Positions 1 to 9,262 are shown, counted from the stretch's first letter. The stretch is DNA of 64,000 nt from Litchfieldella xinjiangensis (GCF_000759345.1 NZ_JPZL01000002.1:930001-994000); one strand, 5' to 3'. The notes: generated from the letters alone by a model not told the origin. Translations and numbers: made by a program.

Positions 1-1
1 G

Positions 2-88
2 GGAGTCGTGACGATTCCCGACGCGCCGGGGCTGGGTATCACCATCAATCGAGAAGCGCTCGAGCGCTTTGCTCTCAAAGAGGCCTGA
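2..88 (+). CDS. Enolase-superfamily enzyme, C-terminal end only
   Basis: Only the last 28 codons and the stop are inside the window. The translated tail contains PDAPGLGI, which is typical of the C-terminal capping region of mandelate racemase/muconate lactonizing enzymes. The gene stops 3 bases before the next start, so the two are probably co-transcribed. Because the next two genes encode a galactarolactone isomerase-like protein and uronate dehydrogenase, a galactarolactone cycloisomerase or a sugar-acid dehydratase is likely. The specific reaction is inferred from context, since the active site lies off the window. Confidence 0.6.
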   Translation, partial: GVVTIPDAPGLGITINREALERFALKEA

Positions 89-91
89 TCC

Positions 92-955
92 ATGGAAACG
101 ATTCCTGACAACACCCGTCCCCTGGATGGGCCGGCTCCCCAGTTAAAGACCCCGGCCGGCGCCACGGACTGCCATATTCATCTCTATCTACCCGGTTTCG
201 AATCCCAGCCGGGGGGGCCGAAGATCCCCGAACTGGCCACCGTGGAAGATTATCGTCAGGTGCAAAAGCGCCTGGGATTGGAGCGGGTGGTCGTCACGCA
301 GCCCAATGCGTACCAGCGTGACAACAGCGCACTGCTCGAGGCACTGACGCAGTTGGGTGTGCAAACGGCCCGCGGGGTAGCCGCAGTCACGCCTGAAACG
401 CCTACTGAAACCTTGCGCGAATGGCACGAAAAGGGCGTACGCGGTGCCAGGATCATGAACCTCCCCGGCGGGGCCGTGACGCAAGACAGCATGCTCGATG
501 TCGAACGTTTGATTCGTCCGCTTGGCTGGCACTTGATGGTGCAGTTCAACGGGCGGTATCTGGATGACTATCTCGATGGGCTACAGCGGATCGAGGGCGA
601 ATACATCATCGATCACATCGGCAAGTTCATGGATCCCGTGCCCGCCGATGACCGCCGTGTGGATGACATCCTGCGCCTGATGGATCGCGGCAATGCCTGG
701 TTCAAGATCTGTGCAGGCTATGAAGCCAGTGTCACCGGTGGGCCGCACTACGAGGACATCGGGGCGATTGCCAAGCGAGTCATCGCCCATGCCCCCGAGC
801 GTATCATCTGGGGTAGCAACTGGCCGCACGTCGGGGTGCCTCGCGAACAGTATCCGGACGATGCCGAGCAGCTCGATGTACTCCTCGAGTGGGCCGAACC
901 CGAAGTACGCCAGCAAATCCTGGTCGACAATCCAGCCAGATTGTATGGCTTCTGA
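92..955 (+). CDS. Amidohydrolase-family protein, probable D-galactarolactone isomerase
   Basis: This 287-residue protein belongs to the Amidohydrolase_2 family (COG3618). It has an early H-x-H pair in CHIHLYLPG (about residues 27-31) and the late WGSNWPH motif that carries the metal/catalytic Asp-His region in this group. The family includes 2-pyrone-4,6-dicarboxylate hydrolase and D-galactarolactone isomerase. The latter interconverts the 1,5- and 1,4-lactones made by uronate dehydrogenase. Placement between an enolase-superfamily gene and uronate dehydrogenase favours the lactone isomerase. A generic lactonase remains possible. Confidence 0.75.
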   Translation: METIPDNTRPLDGPAPQLKTPAGATDCHIHLYLPGFESQPGGPKIPELATVEDYRQVQKRLGLERVVVTQPNAYQRDNSALLEALTQLGVQTARGVAAVTPETPTETLREWHEKGVRGARIMNLPGGAVTQDSMLDVERLIRPLGWHLMVQFNGRYLDDYLDGLQRIEGEYIIDHIGKFMDPVPADDRRVDDILRLMDRGNAWFKICAGYEASVTGGPHYEDIGAIAKRVIAHAPERIIWGSNWPHVGVPREQYPDDAEQLDVLLEWAEPEVRQQILVDNPARLYGF

Positions 956-1058
956 GCGAACAATATTGAGTCGGTAACCTAGCAGGCTGCATTCGATATC
1001 TGACACAACACGAACCACGGCCATGGTTGCGCCGTGGCCGCATAAAAGGGAGACAACA

Positions 1059-1859
1059 ATGCTTAACCGTTTATTGGTCACTGGGGCCGCAGGTGGCGTA
1101 GGTCAGGCGATTCGCCCGCATTTGAAGACATTGGCACGTGAGGTTCGGCTTTCGGATATAGCCGATCTCGGCCAGGCCGAGAGCCACGAAGAATTGGTGC
1201 CGTGTGACCTCTCCGATGCACAGGCGGTCAACGCCTTGGTAAAGGATTGCGATGGGATCATTCACCTGGGGGGCGTGTCCGTCGAGAAGCCGTGGGAAGG
1301 CATTCTCCAGTCAAATATCATCGGCGTTTACAATCTTTATGAAGCGGCTCGCAACCTGGGCAAGCCACGCATCGTCTTTGCCAGTTCCAACCACACCATT
1401 GGTTATTATGAGCGAACCACGCGAATCGATACTGAAGTCCCGCACCGTCCCGATTCGCTGTATGGCGTCTCGAAGTGTTTCGGTGAGGATCTCGCCAGCC
1501 TGTATTACCACAAGTTCGACGTCGAGACGCTGAGCGTACGTATCGGTTCGTGCTTCCCCCAGCCGAAGGACACCCGGATGATGGCCACCTGGCTCAGCGT
1601 CGAAGATTTCATGCGCCTGATGAAGCGCGCATTCGTGGCTCCGAAACTGGGGTGTACCGTCATTTACGGTGCCTCGGCGAATGCCGAGCTTTGGTGGGAT
1701 AATCGTAAGGCTGCCTTCCTCGGATGGGCGCCACAGGATAGCTCCGATCCTTGGCGTGCCGAGGTCGAAGCACAGGATAACGACATCGACCCCAACGATC
1801 CGGCGGTAATCTATCAAGGCGGCAAATTCGTCACGGTCGGTCATCCCGATGATGCCTGA
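1059..1859 (+). CDS. udh: Uronate dehydrogenase (NAD-dependent SDR)
   Basis: This 266-residue extended short-chain dehydrogenase has the N-terminal dinucleotide motif TGAAGGVG (residues 8-15) and a Y-x3-K pair at Tyr135 and Lys139. Those positions match bacterial uronate dehydrogenases, which oxidise D-galacturonate or D-glucuronate to the aldarolactone with NAD+. I chose the ATG at 1059 because it follows the Shine-Dalgarno sequence AGGGAGA and starts directly on the Rossmann fold. A start at 1023 would add 12 residues with no family counterpart. It follows the isomerase-like gene in the same direction and is probably in the same operon. Confidence 0.85.
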   Translation: MLNRLLVTGAAGGVGQAIRPHLKTLAREVRLSDIADLGQAESHEELVPCDLSDAQAVNALVKDCDGIIHLGGVSVEKPWEGILQSNIIGVYNLYEAARNLGKPRIVFASSNHTIGYYERTTRIDTEVPHRPDSLYGVSKCFGEDLASLYYHKFDVETLSVRIGSCFPQPKDTRMMATWLSVEDFMRLMKRAFVAPKLGCTVIYGASANAELWWDNRKAAFLGWAPQDSSDPWRAEVEAQDNDIDPNDPAVIYQGGKFVTVGHPDDA

Positions 1860-1985
1860 TGATCGATCTATTCAGGGCGTTTTAGCAGAGTAGGTGTTGT
1901 TAAACTTAATACTCGAGTCATCAATTAATATGGCGTTGCGCGATTAGCCAGCGCCTCTTGAAAGATTCAATCAATGGAAGGCGTC

Positions 1986-2741
1986 ATGGCAGGCAATCCC
2001 GTACCCGCGGTGAATTTTCATCAGCTCAACCTACGGAAAATACCCCGTGGAGGAAGCCTGTCACTGCATGTCGCTGATCAGCTCGAGGCACTCATCACCA
2101 ATGGCCGCATCGACGTCGGTGAGAAGTTGCCTACCGAGAACGGGCTTTGCGAAGCGTTTGGTGTGAGTCGCACGGTTATCCGTGAAGCGATCACGCACCT
2201 CAAATCGCTGGGGCTCGTCGAGACCCGCCGTGGTGTAGGGACAACGGTTTTGCGGAACAGCGCCCTTGAAGCCATGCCGGCCAGCCGCATTAGCCCAACG
2301 ACCGTGGAGGACATCCTGCACGTGCTGGAGTTGCGTCTTACGATTGAACCCGCAGCGGCCGAGTTGGCGGCTCAGCGACATGATGATGCGGATAGGCAAG
2401 CGATCATGGAAAAGCATGCTGCATTCATTCGGGCCCGGGCCGAGAAATCGCAGGCGCGTATTGAAGATTATGAGTTTCACTATGCTATTGCGCTGGCGAC
2501 TAAGAACCCCTTCTTCAAGACGTTCTATGAGCAACTAAGTCAGAGCGTGATTCCCCGAGCAAAACTCATGAGTATAGAGATCAATACCTCGGCCACTGAT
2601 AAGTATCTTGCACGCGTCGAGGAGGAACATACCTATATTCTCGAGGCCATTCTGGCTCGTGATAGCGATGCGGCGAAAGAGATGATGTACCAACACCTCA
2701 ATCGTGCACGTAACATGTATGCCAAGTTCCAGGAAGCCTGA
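1986..2741 (+). CDS. GntR-family regulator, FadR subfamily (FCD domain)
   Basis: The protein has an N-terminal winged helix (about residues 20-90, with LPTENGLCEAFGVSRTVIRE as the recognition region) followed by an all-helical FCD ligand-binding domain. This is the FadR subfamily architecture. The ATG at 1986 is preferred over the one at 1974 because GGAAGG lies 4 bases before it. Same-strand position directly after the uronate genes suggests that it regulates their use and senses a uronate, lactone or keto-acid intermediate. The ligand and operator are inferred only. A strong terminator follows. Confidence 0.8.
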   Translation: MAGNPVPAVNFHQLNLRKIPRGGSLSLHVADQLEALITNGRIDVGEKLPTENGLCEAFGVSRTVIREAITHLKSLGLVETRRGVGTTVLRNSALEAMPASRISPTTVEDILHVLELRLTIEPAAAELAAQRHDDADRQAIMEKHAAFIRARAEKSQARIEDYEFHYAIALATKNPFFKTFYEQLSQSVIPRAKLMSIEINTSATDKYLARVEEEHTYILEAILARDSDAAKEMMYQHLNRARNMYAKFQEA

Positions 2742-2776
2742 GATCGATCCAGGCCGTATGTGGAGCGATAGACAGA

Positions 2777-2799
2777 GGCGGCCATGGGCCGCCCTTTTT
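2777..2799 (+). terminator. Intrinsic terminator of the uronate regulator gene
   Basis: GGCGGCC and GGCCGCC pair around a three-base ATG loop and are followed by CTTTTT. The hairpin lies 35 bases after the regulator stop codon. Its T run overlaps the stop codon of the small minus-strand gene at 2798-2899. Confidence 0.8.
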
Positions 2800-2899
2800 A
2801 TCTGGCCATCCAGAATCCGACGATCACGGCTGCGATGACGATGGCAAAGAACAGGCGGTTACGAAGGCGGGTGTCTCGTGGGGGACGTGGCTCGGTCAA
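2798..2899 (-). CDS. Small single-pass membrane protein, 33 residues, TTG start
   Basis: On the minus strand AAGGAG lies 6 bases before a TTG at 2899, which opens a 33-codon frame ending at a TAA at 2798. The N-terminal half is short and rich in Pro and Arg (TEPRPPRDTRLRNR). The rest is one hydrophobic helix (LFFAIVIAAVIVGFW) ending in MAR. The ideal Shine-Dalgarno spacing and clear transmembrane segment make a real gene likely. I do not recognise a family. It faces away from the alpha/beta hydrolase gene, and a 14-bp palindrome lies in the shared upstream region. Confidence 0.6.
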   Translation of the reverse strand: MTEPRPPRDTRLRNRLFFAIVIAAVIVGFWMAR

Positions 2900-2938
2900 G
2901 ACCAGCTCCTTTGGGTCGAAAGTTGATTGGATCGAAAG

Positions 2939-2952
2939 TAAACGATCGTTTA
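2939..2952. promoter_or_regulatory. 14-bp palindrome resembling a PsrA/TetR-type operator
   Basis: TAAACGATCGTTTA is a perfect palindrome between the divergent small membrane peptide gene and the hydrolase gene at 3061. It fits the published PsrA pattern AAAC-N(2-4)-GTTT. PsrA is a TetR-family fatty-acid-responsive regulator of lipid and PHA metabolism in pseudomonads. The match is by pattern only, and any TetR-type repressor could use such a site. Confidence 0.4.
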
Positions 2953-3060
2953 AAAGCGCGGAAAAAATGGTTAGGTTAGAGTAGTCTCGTTACTCACTCC
3001 AGGCCATCACTGGCCCGGGCTGGCCCGCCTCGCTTGGCATCGAATCTAGGGAACCGCTTC

Positions 3061-3870
3061 TTGTCCACTCAGCCTACGCGCGACCGTCTGGTCTTCGCCC
3101 ACGCCAACGGGTTTACCGGTGCCAGTTACCGCAGCTTTTTGAAGCCATTGGAACGTCACTACGATGTCCTGCCGCTCGATCGTCTAGGACACCATCCGCA
3201 CTATCCGGTGGGCCGTAACTGGCTGAACCTGAGAGATGAGCTACTCGAGCAGCTCGGGACAGGCCCGTCAGCGGTCATCGGTGTCGGTCATTCCATGGGC
3301 GGGGTGCTCATGGCCATGGCGGCTGAGGCCGCCCCCGAGCGTTTTCGTTGTGTCGTGCTCCTCGATCCCCCGCTGATGCTTGGGTTGGACGCCTGGGCGA
3401 TGAAGCTGGCCAAGGGGCTGGGCCTTGTCGACCGCGTGACGCCAGCAGGCAGGAGCAAGGGGCGCAGAGCGCAGTGGTCCAGCCGCGAGTCAATGCACCA
3501 CTATCTGCGTCAGCGTGGACTGTTCCGCCGTTTTACCGATGAGGCGCTAGATGACTACATTGACGGCGGAACGCTCCCGGGCGAGGGCGGTAGTATACAG
3601 CTGCGCTTCGATCCGCAGATCGAAGTCGAGATATTTCGCCATCTCCCCGACCACCTACATGGTTTGCCAACCCGTTTGACGGTCCCGCTGGCGCTATTGG
3701 CCGGCGCCCAATCCGATCTAATAACTGCGCGTCGTCGTAAGCGCCTGAAGCGTTACGGCGTCGAGGTCGGTACCGTACCCGGCGGGCATATGTTCCCCAT
3801 GGAATATCCCAACGAGGCACGCCAAGCCCTGCTGTCATCGATAGCTTCCCTATCAGGAGAGAATGCATGA
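3061..3870 (+). CDS. Alpha/beta hydrolase
   Basis: This alpha/beta-hydrolase fold protein has a nucleophile elbow GHSMGG (about residue 80), a likely acid in the AGAQSDLI segment, and a C-terminal GGHMFPME giving the catalytic His. The TTG at 3061 is preferred because AGGGA lies 8 bases upstream. A TTG at 3034 would add nine residues without a ribosome site. The gene overlaps the next hydrolase by ATGA, so the two are translationally coupled. The substrate cannot be read from sequence, and an esterase or lipase-like activity is plausible. Confidence 0.75.
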   Translation: MSTQPTRDRLVFAHANGFTGASYRSFLKPLERHYDVLPLDRLGHHPHYPVGRNWLNLRDELLEQLGTGPSAVIGVGHSMGGVLMAMAAEAAPERFRCVVLLDPPLMLGLDAWAMKLAKGLGLVDRVTPAGRSKGRRAQWSSRESMHHYLRQRGLFRRFTDEALDDYIDGGTLPGEGGSIQLRFDPQIEVEIFRHLPDHLHGLPTRLTVPLALLAGAQSDLITARRRKRLKRYGVEVGTVPGGHMFPMEYPNEARQALLSSIASLSGENA

Positions 3871-4730
3871 GCGAGCCCACGTCACTGGTACTGGCCTCGG
3901 GGCGTCTTGCAGCACTGGCTTGGGGGGAGGCGAGCGCACCGACGTGGCTGGCGTTGCATGGCTGGCTGGATAATGCCGCCAGCTTTTCGCGACTGGCGCC
4001 ACTGTTAGTGGAACGCATGGGTATCCGAATCGTCGCCATCGACTTTGCCGGTCACGGCTTGTCGTTACCCTTCCCGCCAGGGGTCGATTACGCCATTTGG
4101 GATTACACCCATGATGTACTCGATGCACTGGATAGCCTCGAGCTGGACCAGGCGCCGCTGCTGGCGCACTCGATGGGCGCGGGGGTGTCCTGCCTGGTAG
4201 CGGCGGCCCTGCCGGAACGAATCACCCAGCTCACGCTTATCGATGGGTTGGGTACGCTGACGACTGCAGTCGAAAAGACCCCCGAACAGTTGCGCAAGGG
4301 CTTGCTCGGTCATCGTCGATCGCCGTCGCCTGCGCCGCGTTACCCCGATCTCGACGCGGCGATAGTGGCTCGCGTTGCTGGCGGTGTGACGCGTCTCGAT
4401 GTACAGACGGCGGCACCGCTCGTCGCGCGCCAGGTCGACACACTGGCGGATGGCAGTGTGCGATTGCGAACCGATGGGCGCCTGCTGCGGCCTTCCATGG
4501 TGCGCTTCTGTCCCGAGCAGACCTTGGCCATACTGAAGGCGATCGAGCCTCCCGTCCTGCTGATCGAAGGGGACACCGGGATCCTCTCCGAGCGACCGCA
4601 GGCTGAAGCGGCTCGGCAGGCCGTGCGCGGATTGCGACGACGGGTGCTGGCAGGGGGGCACCACTTGCACCTGGAACCCTGGGCAGTCAAGGCGGTAGCA
4701 GAAGCCATCAGCGACGCATGGCAACAGTGA
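3867..4730 (+). CDS. Alpha/beta hydrolase
   Basis: This is a second alpha/beta hydrolase, 287 residues, coupled to the preceding one through a 4-base overlap. It shows the oxyanion-hole segment LHGWLDNAASF, the nucleophile elbow AHSMGAG, and a C-terminal GGHHLHLE with the catalytic His. The overall pattern resembles small esterases and serine hydrolases of proteobacteria. Its neighbours are another hydrolase and a patatin-like phospholipase, suggesting a lipid or ester turnover locus. No specific substrate can be assigned. Confidence 0.8.
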   Translation: MSEPTSLVLASGRLAALAWGEASAPTWLALHGWLDNAASFSRLAPLLVERMGIRIVAIDFAGHGLSLPFPPGVDYAIWDYTHDVLDALDSLELDQAPLLAHSMGAGVSCLVAAALPERITQLTLIDGLGTLTTAVEKTPEQLRKGLLGHRRSPSPAPRYPDLDAAIVARVAGGVTRLDVQTAAPLVARQVDTLADGSVRLRTDGRLLRPSMVRFCPEQTLAILKAIEPPVLLIEGDTGILSERPQAEAARQAVRGLRRRVLAGGHHLHLEPWAVKAVAEAISDAWQQ

Positions 4731-4754
4731 TGAAACGTAAGACGCGAGGGCCAC

Positions 4755-5804
4755 ATGAGTGACGGGCAGGCGGGTAAGCGGGTTGCGTTGGTATTGGGTA
4801 GTGGCGGAGCCAGGGGATACGCCCATATCGGGGTCATCGATGAGCTCGAGGCACGCGGCTATCAGGTCGTGGCCCTGTCGGGCTGCTCGATGGGGGCATT
4901 GATTGCTGGGGTCTACGCAGCGGGTCAACTCTCGGGATATCGTGACTGGGTGACCGAGCTGGATTATTTCGACGTGCTAAGGCTCGTCGACGTGACCTGG
5001 AGTCCCATGGGGGCCATGCGGGCCAGCAAGGTCATGATGAAACTCGAGGGCTTGATAGGCGACCTTCAACTCGAAGACTTGCCCATTCCGCTGACCACCG
5101 TGGCCACGGACCTGGTGCGTCAGCGCGAGGTCTGGTTTCAGAATGGGCCGCTCCTGCAAGCCATTCGCGCCTCGATCGCTGTGCCCGGGATCATCACGCC
5201 GGTGCATATCGGGGATCAGATACTGGTAGATGGTGGCTTGATGAACCCATTGCCCATCATTCCCACGGTGTCTTCTCATGCCGACCTGGTCCTGGCGGTC
5301 AATGCGACCGCGCAGAGCCACTATCCGGTTCAGTTGGAGGATCTGCTCCCCCCAGAGGCCGCCGCCGAGGAGCAGGCCAGGGAACAGGCGCTTGACGCAC
5401 AGGGTCGTGGGTTCGGGGCGTGGATTGGGGGTGTCCGCGATCGTATGTTTCCCGGTACAGGGGAGGAAGAAGAAGCCCCCGAGAACGAAAGAAGGCGGCA
5501 ACGGGCGCGGCAGCGTGCCTGGAGCAAACTGGATATGATCCTGGCTTCATTCGATATTACGCAGGGCGCCTTGGCCAAATACAAGGTCGCCGGTTACCCG
5601 CCAGATATCCTCATCGACATTCCCAAGACGGTCTGTGGCGCCTACGAATTTCATCGGGCCGACGCATTGATCAAGCTGGGTCGGCATCTGGCGGCTCAGG
5701 CGCTGGATCGCTACGAGGGGCGGCCTGGCGTGCCGGGTGCGGCGGCTTCTGCGGTAACCGTGGAAGAGGGGACGCCGGTATCGCCAGGAGAGGGAGATGA
5801 CTAG
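4755..5804 (+). CDS. Patatin-like phospholipase (RssA/NTE type)
   Basis: This 349-residue protein has the three patatin signatures in order: the glycine-rich oxyanion loop GSGGARGYAH near the N terminus, the nucleophile motif G-C-S-M-G at about residue 46, and the D-G-G motif (VDGGLMNP) of the Ser-Asp dyad. This family hydrolyses acyl esters of phospholipids. The C-terminal third is more variable, with a charged stretch of Glu and Arg. It follows the two hydrolase genes in the same direction and overlaps the end of smrB on the opposite strand by 4 bases. Confidence 0.85.
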   Translation: MSDGQAGKRVALVLGSGGARGYAHIGVIDELEARGYQVVALSGCSMGALIAGVYAAGQLSGYRDWVTELDYFDVLRLVDVTWSPMGAMRASKVMMKLEGLIGDLQLEDLPIPLTTVATDLVRQREVWFQNGPLLQAIRASIAVPGIITPVHIGDQILVDGGLMNPLPIIPTVSSHADLVLAVNATAQSHYPVQLEDLLPPEAAAEEQAREQALDAQGRGFGAWIGGVRDRMFPGTGEEEEAPENERRRQRARQRAWSKLDMILASFDITQGALAKYKVAGYPPDILIDIPKTVCGAYEFHRADALIKLGRHLAAQALDRYEGRPGVPGAAASAVTVEEGTPVSPGEGDD

Positions 5805-6376
5805 AACTCGCCTCGGCGCTTGAGCAGGACGTATACCGCTCCCGTACCGCCATCATGTTCACGTGCCGAACAGAAGGCCAGTACGCTCGGCCACTCCCGC
5901 AGCCAGGCATTGACATGGCTTTTGAGTACTGGGTAAGCCGTGACCCCGGAGTCGGCCATGCTGCGCGACTTGCCGTGAACGACAATGACGCAACGTGCAC
6001 GCTGTGCCTTGGCATCGTCGAGGAACGTTTCCAGCTCGGTGCGCGCCTCGTCGAGGGTATAGCCGTGCAGGTCCAGCCCGGCCTCCCAGGGGATATGCCC
6101 GCGCTTGAGTTGCAGGTGGGTACGGTACGGCAGGTCGACGACATGAAATTCCAAAAACTCGGAGGGGCGTACGGCCTCGACCCGCCCGTCGGTGGTCCGG
6201 CTGGTCGACTGAGTGGTATCCGAGGCCTCGGCCGCGGCACGACGTTCTGCCAAGGCCGCCTTGCGATTGGTACGAGGTTTGCCTGGGTCGGCGCGATTGG
6301 TTTTCAGGCGCTTTATGCCCGCGCTCTCGAGTGCTGCACGAAACGCACCGAAATCGTCGTCGTCACCTCGGTTCAT
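5801..6376 (-). CDS. smrB: Smr-domain endonuclease SmrB
   Basis: This 191-residue protein ends in an Smr domain with DLHGYTLDEAR (the D-x-H motif) and VVHGKSRS, followed by a C-terminal segment of the GTGAVYVLLKR type. SmrB cleaves mRNA at collided ribosomes in gammaproteobacteria. Gene order supports the name: in E. coli smrB lies divergent from prmB and aroC, exactly as here. The N-terminal third is charged and looks disordered. Confidence 0.85.
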   Translation of the reverse strand: MNRGDDDDFGAFRAALESAGIKRLKTNRADPGKPRTNRKAALAERRAAAEASDTTQSTSRTTDGRVEAVRPSEFLEFHVVDLPYRTHLQLKRGHIPWEAGLDLHGYTLDEARTELETFLDDAKAQRARCVIVVHGKSRSMADSGVTAYPVLKSHVNAWLREWPSVLAFCSAREHDGGTGAVYVLLKRRGEF

Positions 6377-6560
6377 GGCAAGGCTTCCGTGTGTCGTCGC
6401 ACCGGCGGGCTCCGATAGTCGTCAAGAGGGGCCAGTATAGCGTCTATGCTCTCCAGTAAAAGCACCCCGGAACGGGTGCGTTCGGTAGTCACTGGGAAGC
6501 CCGGGCCGGGACGGTTACAATGCGGGCCTCGAGCCCATCCGACATTGACAGGATACGCCC

Positions 6561-7514
6561 TTGGCCGCCTCACGACCCGATGCCATTTCCACCCTGACGC
6601 TTGCCGACGGCGAGATCGTCGATCATCTACTGAGCGTGCGCGATTACTTGCGTTGGGCCACGACCGAATTTCACACCCATGGGCTGCATTACGGTCACGG
6701 GACCGATTCGCCTTGGGACGAAGCGGTTGCGCTTGTGCTCGGTGCCTTGCATCTTCCTTGGGACGTCGACCCCGCCGTCATCGAGGCCAGGCTGTTGCCC
6801 ATGGAGCGCCGTCGAATCGTACAGTTCGTGCGCGCTCGTATCGAAGAGCGTCGGCCGCTTCCGTACTTGCTGGGGGAAGCATTCTTTGCCGGGTTTCCAT
6901 TCACGGTCGACGAGCGGGTATTGATTCCCCGCTCGCCGATCGCCGAGCTCATCGAGGATGGGTTTTCGTTGTGGTTCCCGGAGGAGCCGCCGGCACGGAT
7001 CATGGACTTGTGCTGTGGTTCAGGCTGTATCGGCATCGCCGCGGCATTGACCCTGCCCACCGCCGAGGTCGACATCACGGATGTCAGCAGTGATGCCCTG
7101 GATGTCGCCAAGGCCAATATCACGCGTCACGATGTGGGAACCCGGGTTCGTGCGGTTCACTCCGATGTATTCGAAGGTGTAGCGGGGCAACGCTACGACC
7201 TGATCGTGTCGAACCCTCCTTACGTGGATGCCCGCGATCTGTCCACGATGCCAGACGAGTTCGGTCATGAGCCTTCTTTGGCCCTTGGAGCAGGTCAGGA
7301 TGGCCTGGATATCGTGAGGCGGATCCTGCGCGAGGCACGTGATCATCTCAACGAGGGCGGCGTTCTGATCGTCGAGGTGGGCAATTCGGACCGTCATCTC
7401 GAAGCGGCGTTCCCTGACGTGCCGTTTCTATGGTTGGAATTCGAGCGCGGTGGCCATGGGGTCTTCGCGTTGACTGCACATGAGCTCGACGTCCATGCGG
7501 CGTCATTTGCCTGA
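6561..7514 (+). CDS. prmB: Ribosomal protein L3 glutamine methyltransferase PrmB
   Basis: This class I SAM-dependent methyltransferase has an N-terminal helical substrate-recognition region, the SAM loop [12 protein letters not shown], and the N-P-P-Y motif (IVSNPPYVD) that holds the target glutamine side chain. PrmB modifies a Gln in the universally conserved loop of protein L3. The start is a TTG preceded by a weak AGGA. The adjacent aroC and the divergent smrB reproduce the order in E. coli and separate it from PrmC, which modifies release factors. Confidence 0.88.
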   Translation: MAASRPDAISTLTLADGEIVDHLLSVRDYLRWATTEFHTHGLHYGHGTDSPWDEAVALVLGALHLPWDVDPAVIEARLLPMERRRIVQFVRARIEERRPLPYLLGEAFFAGFPFTVDERVLIPRSPIAELIEDGFSLWFPEEPPARIMDLCCGSGCIGIAAALTLPTAEVDITDVSSDALDVAKANITRHDVGTRVRAVHSDVFEGVAGQRYDLIVSNPPYVDARDLSTMPDEFGHEPSLALGAGQDGLDIVRRILREARDHLNEGGVLIVEVGNSDRHLEAAFPDVPFLWLEFERGGHGVFALTAHELDVHAASFA

Positions 7515-7545
7515 GCCCGCCCCGAGAGAGCCCTGAGGAACGATC

Positions 7546-8631
7546 ATGTCCGGCAACACCTTCGGCAAGCTGTTTACCGTCACCACCTTCGGCGAAAGCC
7601 ATGGGCCGGCCCTGGGCGCCATCGTGGATGGCTGCCCCCCCGGCATCGAGCTCAGCGAAGCGGATCTCCAGCATGACCTGGACCGCCGCCGCCCGGGGAC
7701 ATCGCGTCATACCACGCAGCGGCGCGAGTCCGACCAGGTCCGAATCCTGTCTGGCGTCTTCGAGGGCAGGACCACCGGCACCTCGATCGGCTTGATGATC
7801 GAAAATACCGATCAGCGCTCCAACGATTACTCGAAGATCAAGGATCGTTTCCGTCCGGCTCACGCCGACTACACCTATCACCATAAATACGGCATTCGCG
7901 ATTACCGGGGCGGCGGTCGCTCCAGCGCACGCGAGACCGCGATGCGTGTTGCCGCGGGTGCGATTGCCAAGAAATACCTGGCGACCCAGGGTATCCGGGT
8001 TCGCGGTTACATGAGCCAGCTCGGCCCGATCGCGATCCAGTTCAAGGAGTGGGCTTCAGTCGATCAAAATGCCTTCTTCTGCCCCGATGCGGACAAAGTG
8101 CCCGAGCTTGAGGCCTTTATGGATCAGCTGCGTCGCGAGCAGGACTCGGTGGGGGCGCGCATCACCGTCGTAGCGGAAGGGGTGCCTGTCGGCTTGGGCG
8201 AGCCGGTATTCGATCGGCTGGACGCCGAGCTGGCCCATGCCCTGATGAGCATCAATGCCGTGAAGGGCGTCGAAATCGGTGATGGTTTCGCCGCCGTGAG
8301 CCAACGCGGAAGTGAACACCGCGACGAGATGACACCTGAAGGCTTTCTCTCCAATCACGCAGGCGGTGTCCTCGGCGGCATTTCCTCGGGACAGCCTGTG
8401 ATCGCTCACCTGGCCCTCAAGCCGACCTCGAGCATTACGCTGCCCGGTCGGTCGATCGACGTGGATGGAAACCCGGTGGACATCGTCACTAAAGGGCGCC
8501 ACGATCCATGCGTGGGCATTCGCGCTACGCCGATTGCCGAGGCCATGATGGCCCTGACCCTGATCGACCATTTGATGAGACATCGTGCTCAGAACAGTGA
8601 TGTCAGCGTGAAGACGCCCCGCCTTCGCTAA
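7546..8631 (+). CDS. aroC: Chorismate synthase
   Basis: At 361 residues this has the expected length and reads as AroC throughout: [10 protein letters not shown] near the N terminus, the RRPG and RRESD segments, and the FMN-binding [12 protein letters not shown] region. It converts 5-enolpyruvylshikimate-3-phosphate to chorismate, the last common step of aromatic synthesis, using reduced flavin. It sits 31 bases after prmB and is probably in the same transcript. Confidence 0.97.
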   Translation: MSGNTFGKLFTVTTFGESHGPALGAIVDGCPPGIELSEADLQHDLDRRRPGTSRHTTQRRESDQVRILSGVFEGRTTGTSIGLMIENTDQRSNDYSKIKDRFRPAHADYTYHHKYGIRDYRGGGRSSARETAMRVAAGAIAKKYLATQGIRVRGYMSQLGPIAIQFKEWASVDQNAFFCPDADKVPELEAFMDQLRREQDSVGARITVVAEGVPVGLGEPVFDRLDAELAHALMSINAVKGVEIGDGFAAVSQRGSEHRDEMTPEGFLSNHAGGVLGGISSGQPVIAHLALKPTSSITLPGRSIDVDGNPVDIVTKGRHDPCVGIRATPIAEAMMALTLIDHLMRHRAQNSDVSVKTPRLR

Positions 8632-8699
8632 GTGGATTCGGCTCGGTCGTCATTGCCGCAGACTGCTACACTGTTTGAAACAACCAGTCGAGCCGCGCC

Positions 8700-9110
8700 A
8701 TGAAGATCAACGTCGAATTCGATCTCACTCCCGCCGAGTTCCGGCAGGCCATGGGTCTGCCGGATGTCGAGCCGTTCCAGAAAGCCTTGATGGAGCGCAT
8801 CCAGAAACAAATGGATGCAGGTGTCGAAGGCTACGATCCCATGCAGCTCATGCAACCTTTCTTGCAGCAGCCCTCTTTTCTACAACAGCCCTTGTTCAAG
8901 GAAGGTATGGCGCAAGGCTTCGCCAGCTTTGGCAACTACCAGCAGATGATGTTGGACATGCTGCGACAAGCCGGGAATCCGAATACATCTTCCCCGGGCG
9001 GAAACACCGCTGAGGCGACGGCTGGGGAAGACGCGTCGTCGACTTCCGAGAGCCGAGCCCGCAAACAAGGGCCCGCAGCGGCGCAATCCCGATCAAAGCG
9101 TCAATCCTGA
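8700..9110 (+). CDS. DUF6489-type protein of the PHA locus
   Basis: This 136-residue protein starts MKINVEFDLTPAEFRQ and has a helical, Met- and Gln-rich middle (MQLMQPFLQQPSFLQQP), ending in a low-complexity Ser/Ala/Arg tail. I recognise the N-terminal part as the DUF6489 type that accompanies PHA genes in Halomonas-like bacteria. No catalytic motif is visible. Position before the phasin and the PHA synthase suggests a granule-associated or synthase-accessory role, which is inference from neighbours. Confidence 0.6.
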   Translation: MKINVEFDLTPAEFRQAMGLPDVEPFQKALMERIQKQMDAGVEGYDPMQLMQPFLQQPSFLQQPLFKEGMAQGFASFGNYQQMMLDMLRQAGNPNTSSPGGNTAEATAGEDASSTSESRARKQGPAAAQSRSKRQS

Positions 9111-9262
9111 GCGCCTGCAGGCGAATCGCCTTAGTGTGACCGTAATCAGGATTTTGAGCGGTCATGTTGTTGCAACGGTGAAAGGGTAGGATTACGCTTT
9201 GTGCACTGCAGCATCAGGGCGTGCTTGACATACCATTCTCGTTCCTCTTGGAGGACTACCCC

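Noticed and set aside
2784-2984. 66-codon plus-strand frame between the regulator and hydrolase genes
   Set aside because: It begins inside a terminator loop, has no ribosome site and basic low-complexity sequence. The opposite strand holds a far better small gene at 2798-2899.
6446-7093. Long plus-strand frame overlapping prmB
   Set aside because: It is a frame shadow of prmB in GC-rich DNA with an Arg-rich low-complexity product and no ribosome site.
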